From positions 29,762,001 through 29,826,000 of the forward strand of contig NC_087245.1 in NCBI RefSeq assembly GCF_037042905.1: a stretch of 64,000 bases of DNA, read 5' to 3'. The notes under the pieces were generated by a model. That model searched no databases and was not told the DNA's origin. It saw nothing but the letters and a program-made list of their open reading frames with translations. The stretch comes from Lytechinus pictus. Lineage: Eukaryota > Echinodermata > Echinoidea > Temnopleuroida > Toxopneustidae. Below are positions 58,701-64,000 of the stretch, piece by piece (position 1 is the first letter of the stretch; every line of letters starts with the position of its first letter). The translations under genes and the position numbers were made by a program.

Positions 58701-61700
58701 TTACTCTTCTCATATAATCACTCCTTCGTTTTCCTTGCGCACACACACATTAGAATATTGGTACCAACATCCCCCCCCCCCCCTCTCAGGCGGTTATTTC
58801 AATTATAAATTATCTTCAATTATCTTTACATTGAATGTCCACTCCTGTTATAACAATGTGCATGGACAAGTGAAATAATTATCCTTGCACATAGGACTGA
58901 TGAAATGAATCAAGGTAAATTTGTAGCATTGTATTGAAACCTTGTTAATTTCCACATGCACAATATAACAGGATTGGACTGTAAACTTGCTCTGGTAAAT
59001 CAATCCCTCAGTCTCTTGAAATCTGTACCAAAAAACATCAGAGAATGACAAAAGTCACAAAAAACATCTATATGGTATTTAAACTAGGAATTTAATGAAA
59101 GAAAATTATGTTACAAACTGTAACATGCTGTGTATAATTCTTGTTTTATGTGTCAACAAAGATCATTAACTTACACAGTAAATATGTAGTCAATCCAATT
59201 TTTACATGCTAGCTTGGAGACAAAATTCGAATATAATGCATCTAAGCATTTACCTTCAATAAATAATATGTACTATTTTTAAAGGAATGATAAAGGAGTC
59301 TTTTTTTAATTATTATTTATTGAGATCTTGGGGCCCTCACTGGCTCTGAAGAGGAAACGTGAAACAGGTACCTTCCTTTCTTGTAGTGGCACTTGATCTT
59401 TGCTGGTAGATGCGATGTATCTGAAGATTAGAAAAAAAAACCAATGGAATGAAAAATAATAAGTACAGTGAATACCGTAATACAAAATTTCAGTGGTGTA
59501 AAATTATATCTGCACATAAAGAAAATACATGGGATAGTGAAACTTCTCGTAAGTTCCATATTTCAATGATTCAATTATAAATGATAGACAGCACATCATC
59601 ATTTTTATTACAACATGTATAGTAAGTTCACATGGTCTTGGGAATACTTCTGAAATTGACATCGCAGAGATGAAATTGCCTCGACCTTATACCTATACAT
59701 TTATTTTAATAATAAAGACTTAGACTATGTATGTTTGCATATATGTATCTAGGAGTCTATGTTGCACATTATCTGCTAACATCTGATGGGTATTTCATGA
59801 TTGTCAGTGCCGACTATTTCAGTGAAATCATTGCTTTTGATTGGCTGAGAAGCACTGGCCTCTGACTGTTACTATGGTAACTGTCGGAAAAAGACAACTT
59901 GTTAATGCTGACAACTTTCAAAAAGCAGTTCCCAGAACATGTTTAAAAACGCAAGACAAAGCAAAAAAAAAAAAAAAAATGAAATACTAAATTTTATCCG
60001 AGGATTAAAGGGATGGTCCGGGCCGAAAATATTTACATCTAAATAATACTTGAGTAAAATTCACAGAGCAAAATGATGAAAATTTCATCAAAATAGGATA
60101 ACAAGAAGTTATTGAATTTTAAAGTTTATCAATATTTTGTGAAAACAGTTGTATGCACTTCGTCATGAATATTCATTAGGTGGGCTGATGTCACATCTCC
60201 ACTTTCCTTTTTTTATGTTATTAGATGAAATCATAAATGTTTGATTTTTTCATACATGTGTAAATGATGCGTCTCCATTGTAATGAAATAAGTTGCGTCA
60301 ATAACTAATGCACCTAATCAGTTGTCAATCCAATTGTCAATAGTTCTTGGTTAAAAATATCTTAATAAACCTAATCTCATATAATAAAATACAAAAGGGC
60401 AATTGGGATATGACATCATCAGCCAACCTAATGAATATTCATAAAGACATGCCTAGAACTATTTCACCGGAATAATGCAAATCTTTAAAATTCAAAACCT
60501 TAATTAGTTATCAAATTTTGATCAAGTTTTCAGCATTTTGCTCTGTGAATTTTACTCTATTTATTGAGATATGTTTCCAGCCTGGACCATCCCTTTAATT
60601 CTACTTCTACGGTACCCCCACACATACTGGTAAGTCAGAGGTAAAAAACAATGAGAACCAATTTAATTTCAAAGATAAAAAAATACTTCAGCCTCCAGAT
60701 TTAAGAAAAAATTCAGGAAATGTTATTTTAGTTCAGACTAATTGTGCACGTTTCATTTCGGAGGTCAATCTGAAATTATACTTCCAGTTCCAAATTCACG
60801 CCATTTGGTTATGCAAAAGCATGAATTAAAATTGATGGGCATGGGCCCATGTCACTGGCTAGCCTAGAGGACTCCATGAAGATAATTTTATCATTTTACA
60901 TCCTATAAGGTTGCTCGTACAACTGTGTAAACAAAGATAGATTTCCCTCGGAAATCCACCTTTCCCATAATGATTTTTGGGCAAACATTAAATTTTTACA
61001 TTTTGTAAGCCTTGATACTCTAAATGTGTACAAAGGCTTAAAAAAAAATTAATTGTAAAATGTACAAATTGGAAATTTTCTTACAAAAAGGATCACTTGC
61101 TTGCAGATCTTGTCCTCACTGCCTCTGAAGAGTTCACGTGCGACAGGTACATTCCTTTCCTCTACTGGCACACATTCTTTGCTGGTAGATGCGATGTATC
61201 TGAAGAATTTTTTTCAAAAACAATGGAGAGAAAAATAATCAGTACAGTGAACAACAGCGAATAACAAATACGTATATATTACAGTGAATAGCAATACATG
61301 TCTACACCTAAGGCGGGCAAGGGTTACTACAGAGTGTTGTAAAATTCCATTTGCACTTTAAGAAAAATACATGGGATTGTGAATCAATTTTTACATTGTA
61401 TTTTCATCACGGAGCCTAGACAAGCCTCCTATAAGGTTGCTCGTACAACTGTGTAAACAAAGATAGATTTGATTTTTCCTCGGAAATCCACCTTTCCCAT
61501 AATGATTTTTGGGCAAACATTTAATTTTTACATTTTGTAAGCCTTGATACTCTAAATGTGTACAAAGGCTTTAAAAAAAATTAATTGTGAAATGTACAAA
61601 TTGGAAATTTTCTTACAAAAAGGATCACTTGCTTGCAGATCTTGTTGTCCTCACTGCCTCTGAAGAGTTCACGTGCGACAGGTACATTCCTTCCCTGTAC

Positions 61701-62410
61701 TGGCACACGTTCTTTGCTGGTAGATGCGATGTATCTGAATAGTTTTTTTTTAAACAATGGAGAGAAAAATAATCAGTACAGTGAACAGTGAATAAAAATA
61801 CGTCTATATTACAGTGAATAGCAATACATGTCTACACCTAAGGCGGGCAAGGGTTACTACAGAGTGTTGTAAAATTCCATTTGCACATTAAGAAAAATAC
61901 ATGGGATTGTGAATCAATGATTCAACTATAATGATAAACAGCACATCATCATATTTATTAAAAAAATGAGTAAGTTCACTTGGTCTTGGGAATACTTCTG
62001 AAATCGATGTCGCAGAGATCAGTCCTTCATGTTTATAATTCCATGGAGCTCAATAAATGGCTCTCCTTATGCCTCCGAATTTGCTTTCCTAGACACACTC
62101 AATTTTATAAAATGCTCAATTGTTGTAGATTGTTATTAAAATTGTAAATGCAACAGCTGTGTAGCTATTAATTAATCTGTGGTGAAACTAGGCTTGGGTC
62201 ATGTACAAAAATATCGCGCTCCTCAAAAAAAAATTATAAGTAGGGTGTCCGAACTCATATTAGGCCTAAAAAAAGTGCTAGAATTTCATATTTTACATCT
62301 TTAAAACCATTAAATCACCATCTCTTTTCAATAATTCTCATAATAGAAGATACACAAAGACCCCAAAAGAAAACTTGACATCTGAATTACCTAACTTACA
62401 GCCTCCTCAT
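52487..62410 (-). CDS. TDP2: TDP2, tyrosyl-DNA phosphodiesterase 2 (whole coding span)
   Basis: Join (minus): 62400-62410, one of {61655-61734, 61120-61199, 59341-59420}, 55575-55728, 54537-54753, 53539-53709, 52487-52792; all GT/AG, all phases agree, 312 residues. TDP2 is a Mg-dependent exonuclease/endonuclease/phosphatase-fold enzyme that cuts the 5' tyrosyl-DNA bond left by trapped topoisomerase II. The catalytic set is complete: SWNIDGL (N60), FLQEVV (E92), NTHLEST, GGDTNLRD (D204, N206) and FPSDHYG (H298). Human TDP2 has an N-terminal UBA-like domain; here the region before the core is only about 57 residues and shows no such fold. 5' untranslated exons at about 63300-63141 and 62577-62411 carry short upstream ORFs. 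Confidence 0.93.
53045..53240. repeat. Third copy of the TTTGGTCTAAT-type phrase repeat
   Basis: CATTTGGTCTAATTGCCACT and similar on the left, GACCAAGTGGTATTAGACCA on the right; fold-back layout as at 4080-4545. It lies in the last TDP2 intron. Confidence 0.65.
53539..53709 (-). CDS. TDP2: TDP2 exon with NTHLEST and GGDTNLRD motifs
   Basis: Acceptor CCTTTCAG|GC, donor AAAGAG|GTTTGA (weak donor). Residues 155-211. Confidence 0.92.
54537..54753 (-). CDS. TDP2: TDP2 exon with PDVVFLQEV motif
   Basis: Acceptor CTATCTTCAG|GT, donor GTCAAT|GTAAGT. Residues 83-154; catalytic Glu92 and MGRNLLMVN. Confidence 0.93.
55575..55728 (-). CDS. TDP2: TDP2 exon with SWNIDGL motif
   Basis: Acceptor TTTCTTTCTCAG|TG, donor ATGAA|GTAAGG. 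Residues 31-82; the junction codon is A|TG, giving Met31, with further in-frame Met at 39 and 46. Confidence 0.9.
55729..57084. other. TDP2 intron, unassigned part
   Basis: AT-rich, with CAATTCAATTTTCAATTCAA near 56030. A frame at 56765-57010 shows no domain. Confidence 0.5.
57085..57690 (+). pseudogene. Decayed LINE reverse-transcriptase C-terminal fragment
   Basis: Translating in shifting frames gives the order typical of the end of LINE reverse transcriptases: W..MFDPTKC, HGHMLEKVTAAKYLCVTIQ, WDSHI, KASKTLSF, LEYASFVWDPP, KLESVERCAARFV, then a RR.RLSMLFKITYN-like end. Stops and frameshifts are frequent. It lies antisense in the TDP2 intron. Confidence 0.6.
58015..58640. repeat. ACTGG/CCAGT palindromic satellite
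   Basis: Built of CAACTGGTNCCAGTT and AGTTGGAAACA units. The left third is irregular; from about 58230 the units form a higher-order repeat of about 60 bp alternating AGGACCAGTTGGAAACATGA with AAAACCAGTTGGAAACACCA. Each subunit is itself near-palindromic. Confidence 0.9.
58641..59340. other. TDP2 intron, unassigned part
   Basis: A C12 run near 58770. No exon is seen before copy A. Confidence 0.5.
59341..59420 (-). CDS. TDP2: TDP2 alternative exon copy A
   Basis: 80 bp, acceptor TTTTTCTAATCTTCAG|AT with the best polypyrimidine tract, donor GCCA|GTGAGG. Encodes YIASTSKDQVPLQERK then VPVSRFLFRA. More diverged than B and C, yet the frame is intact. Confidence 0.7.
60009..60594. mobile_element. 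TTAA-flanked MITE, copy 3
   Basis: Inverted ends AGGGATGGTCCGGGC and CTGGACCATCCCT with TTAA at 60005-60008 and 60595-60598. It sits between TDP2 exon copies A and B. Confidence 0.8.
61120..61199 (-). CDS. TDP2: TDP2 alternative exon copy B
   Basis: 80 bp, acceptor ATTCTTCAG|AT, donor GGCA|GTGAGG. Encodes YIASTSKECVPVEERN then VPVARELFRG. Over 90% like copy C, including flanks. Confidence 0.7.
61655..61734 (-). CDS. TDP2: TDP2 alternative exon copy C
   Basis: 80 bp, acceptor ACTATTCAG|AT, donor GGCA|GTGAGG. Encodes YIASTSKERVPVQGRN then VPVARELFRG (residues 5-30). Confidence 0.7.
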
Positions 62411-62577
62411 ATGGAGGGCAGCAACGAAGTATTCGGATCTCCACTCCTGAGTCCTGGCGGTTCTGAGCTGGGCCTTCTTCTGGAAACTACCGCCCGGTAC
62501 CCCAGGTCATGTTCACTGACTTCATCTCCTCCTCGAGGCTCAGTATGACTCCAGGTGGTTTTGGGTCTCCCTCTCTC
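62400..62577 (-). other. TDP2 exon 2: leader plus start codon
   Basis: Acceptor TGTATTTCAG|GA, donor GAGGCT|GTAAGT. All three frames are closed across the whole exon, so it is mostly leader. A 12-codon upstream ORF (starting MKSVNM) precedes the proposed start ATG AGG AGG CT| at 62410, whose phase fits the 80-bp exons exactly. The 69-codon frame over it is not the protein. Confidence 0.65.
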
Positions 62578-62609
62578 CTGAAATACACAGTCAAAAAGTG
62601 ATAAACAGC

Positions 62610-62960
62610 TATTCATGAAAAAATCAGACTCTTAAAATGGTGGAAAAAATAATGAATTTCGATTTTCGGCATTTCAAAATCTCATCAAAATCCTCAAATC
62701 GTGTGTAAAGTGATTGGTGCGCAGACACGAGGCGCTGGCCACTATCATAATGTTAAATCTGAAATTGAAAATCATAACTGGCCGAGTCTCAGATTTTTTC
62801 CAAGACCAAGAAAATCAGTTTCACATTCGATCACATATCTCTCTCATTTACTTATAACAATATATGGAACAATATCAACTGAAAGATTTTGTGAAATAAA
62901 AAGAAATTCATGTTAAATCTTAACACAAATCGTAAGGTCAATATGATGTATGTGCGCAGA
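62610..62960. repeat. Dispersed GTGCGCAGAC repeat, copy 2
   Basis: Relative of 16840-17300; lies in the first TDP2 intron (62578-63140). Confidence 0.6.
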
Positions 62961-63140
62961 CTTGCACCGGCATGGCAGCCACACATCCACGCCCGGCTAG
63001 TCGCGGCCGGCAGGCAGCGCTGAGGGGCAGTAACAGGATGTCCTGACGAACTCTAACGTTACAGCTAGCCCCGCAGCTAGCTGCGAGCCGCGCCATTTAA
63101 CAAACTACGAAAAGAAAATCATAGAAAATTGTTAACTTAC

Positions 63141-63300
63141 CTGTAGAGCCTACTGCGAATGTCTTAGCTTTCAAGTCATTGTCCAAATCTGGTCCGTGTG
63201 ATTTCAGTGGTTGAATTATTATTAAAACGGCCTTCTTTACCCTTCTTTATCGCACTAGCACTCGATAAAAGTGCGGTGCAAATTAACGGCGCGGCGAAGA
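63141..63300 (-). other. TDP2 5' untranslated exon 1 (predicted)
   Basis: Ends with a near-ideal donor CTACAG|GTAAGTTA at 63141. It contains only a 3-codon ATG ACT TGA frame. The 5' limit is approximate, set by the YY1-type site and CpG-rich DNA around 63300. Confidence 0.55.
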
Positions 63301-63304
63301 TGGC
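63297..63304 (-). promoter_or_regulatory. YY1-type site at the TDP2 promoter
   Basis: The minus strand reads GCCATCTT within GAGCCATCTTCGCCGCG, about 160 bp before the exon 1 donor and in the same sense as TDP2. Confidence 0.4.
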
Positions 63305-63396
63305 TCTTTCAAATTCAAATTAGATTGGCGGTTTGCGTTTGGCGGCGCTGGTTAATTTGCATAATTATACGGACGATATCGATCAGTGGCACTCAG

Positions 63397-63408
63397 TGCG
63401 CATGCGCA
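63397..63408. promoter_or_regulatory. NRF1-type site upstream of TDP2
   Basis: TGCGCATGCGCA is a perfect palindromic NRF1 consensus in CpG-rich DNA about 100 bp above the YY1-type site. The short CpG-rich patch (62985-63420) supports a housekeeping promoter. Confidence 0.5.
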
Positions 63409-63419
63409 GGCCCGCCCGC

Positions 63420-64000
63420 GCCCGGTGATTGAAGGAAGATCTGCTGAGTCAGGAATAACGAAATACGAACTTCTTAACATACAAATTTCTTCTTGTTTGG
63501 TTTTGGTTGGCAACCAGTCAAGAAATGACGATTTTTGCCTCTGCTTTTGGAGCTTTTTTTTTTCTTTGAAAGTTTAAGAATGAATTAGCTTAATATTTGT
63601 TCTTTATTTCTATTTTATTTATTTTCTTTTTATTTGAAAGATAAAGATAGCCTTGCTTAACATGGCAAGGTTGTAAACTAGCAATAAATATGCGCGTTAT
63701 AAATAGAAAAAAATAGCTATTATATTCACCTTCAAAAATATTTTTAAAATATCAGTGAGTTAAAAAAAGAAAAATACATTAATTTTTATGTGATTTGTAA
63801 AAATAGTGTAAAATAGTCCTCTTTAACTTAAATTAGAAAAAAGGGATTAAATAGGAAGAAATTTTTTTCTCGCAACAAATATCTAGGATAACAATTTTTT
63901 TAATGTAAACTAGAAAATTTCACTGAGAATAACATGTTTCGATTTAAGTTATATGGTAATATCGAACCACATACTTTAATGAAACTTTTCAAGGTGGAAA
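63420..64000. other. Right-end spacer
   Basis: AT-rich DNA beyond the TDP2 promoter. No gene is supported. Confidence 0.5.

Larger units (their letters stand above)
60880..61920. repeat. Tandem ~530-bp duplication carrying TDP2 exons B and C
   Basis: From CCTATAAGGTTGCTCGTACA (60901 and 61431) through CTAAGGCGGGCAAGGGTTAC (61308 and 61839) the two units are almost identical. Flanks of exon A (59421-59690) match the same area near 61735-62020 at lower identity, so an older duplication preceded this one. Confidence 0.85.

Noticed and set aside
12527-62410. Functional cluster of USPL1, CENPA and TDP2
   Set aside because: All act on chromosomes, but they are on different strands with separate promoters and large repeat-filled gaps; there is no sign of shared control.
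62407-62616. 69-codon frame as a TDP2 N-terminal exon
   Set aside because: It ends in a stop before the donor. All three frames are closed across the exon, whereas the ATG at 62410 fits the next exon's phase exactly.

Overview
This window reads as nuclear DNA of a marine deuterostome, most likely an echinoderm and probably a sea urchin. The evidence is intron-split metazoan genes, very repeat-rich introns and spacers, and repeat types I associate with sea-urchin-like genomes. The species call is inference; no rRNA or mitochondrial marker is present. Nothing bacterial or viral was seen.

Three protein-coding genes can be assembled exon by exon with matching splice sites and phases. (1) USPL1, a SUMO isopeptidase, lies on the minus strand: five coding exons from 27875 down to 12527, about 923 residues, with C/H/D triad residues and two Cys4 zinc sites visible. 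(2) CENPA, the centromeric histone H3 variant, lies on the plus strand: four exons from 38541 to 45538, 165 residues, with CENP-A hallmarks (longer loop 1, Trp, C-terminal GLG). (3) TDP2, tyrosyl-DNA phosphodiesterase 2, lies on the minus strand: from 62410 down to 52487, 312 residues, with all four catalytic motifs but no UBA-like domain. Its second coding exon exists in three copies of exactly 80 bp. Each copy fits the reading frame alone but not in series, so they look like mutually exclusive exons. This is the most unusual genic feature here.

The rest is dominated by non-autonomous mobile DNA. From left to right: palindromic elements and a hAT-like element nested in a tRNA-derived SINE (0-9 kb); a 1.5 kb near-palindrome and a second fold-back element with similar ends inside the large last intron of USPL1 (14-22 kb); a TTAA-flanked MITE family with three complete copies; two inverted arrays of a 15-bp G6-containing minisatellite (31.3-34.3 kb); a long-terminal-inverted-repeat element (35.0-36.7 kb); two decayed LINE fragments (41.4-42.4 and 57.1-57.7 kb); and an ACTGG/CCAGT satellite (58.0-58.6 kb).

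The three genes act in chromosome biology (SUMO removal, centromere identity, repair of topoisomerase-linked breaks), but they lie far apart, on different strands and with separate promoters. I see no evidence for an operon-like or co-regulated unit. The human orthologues are on different chromosomes, so I treat the proximity as chance.
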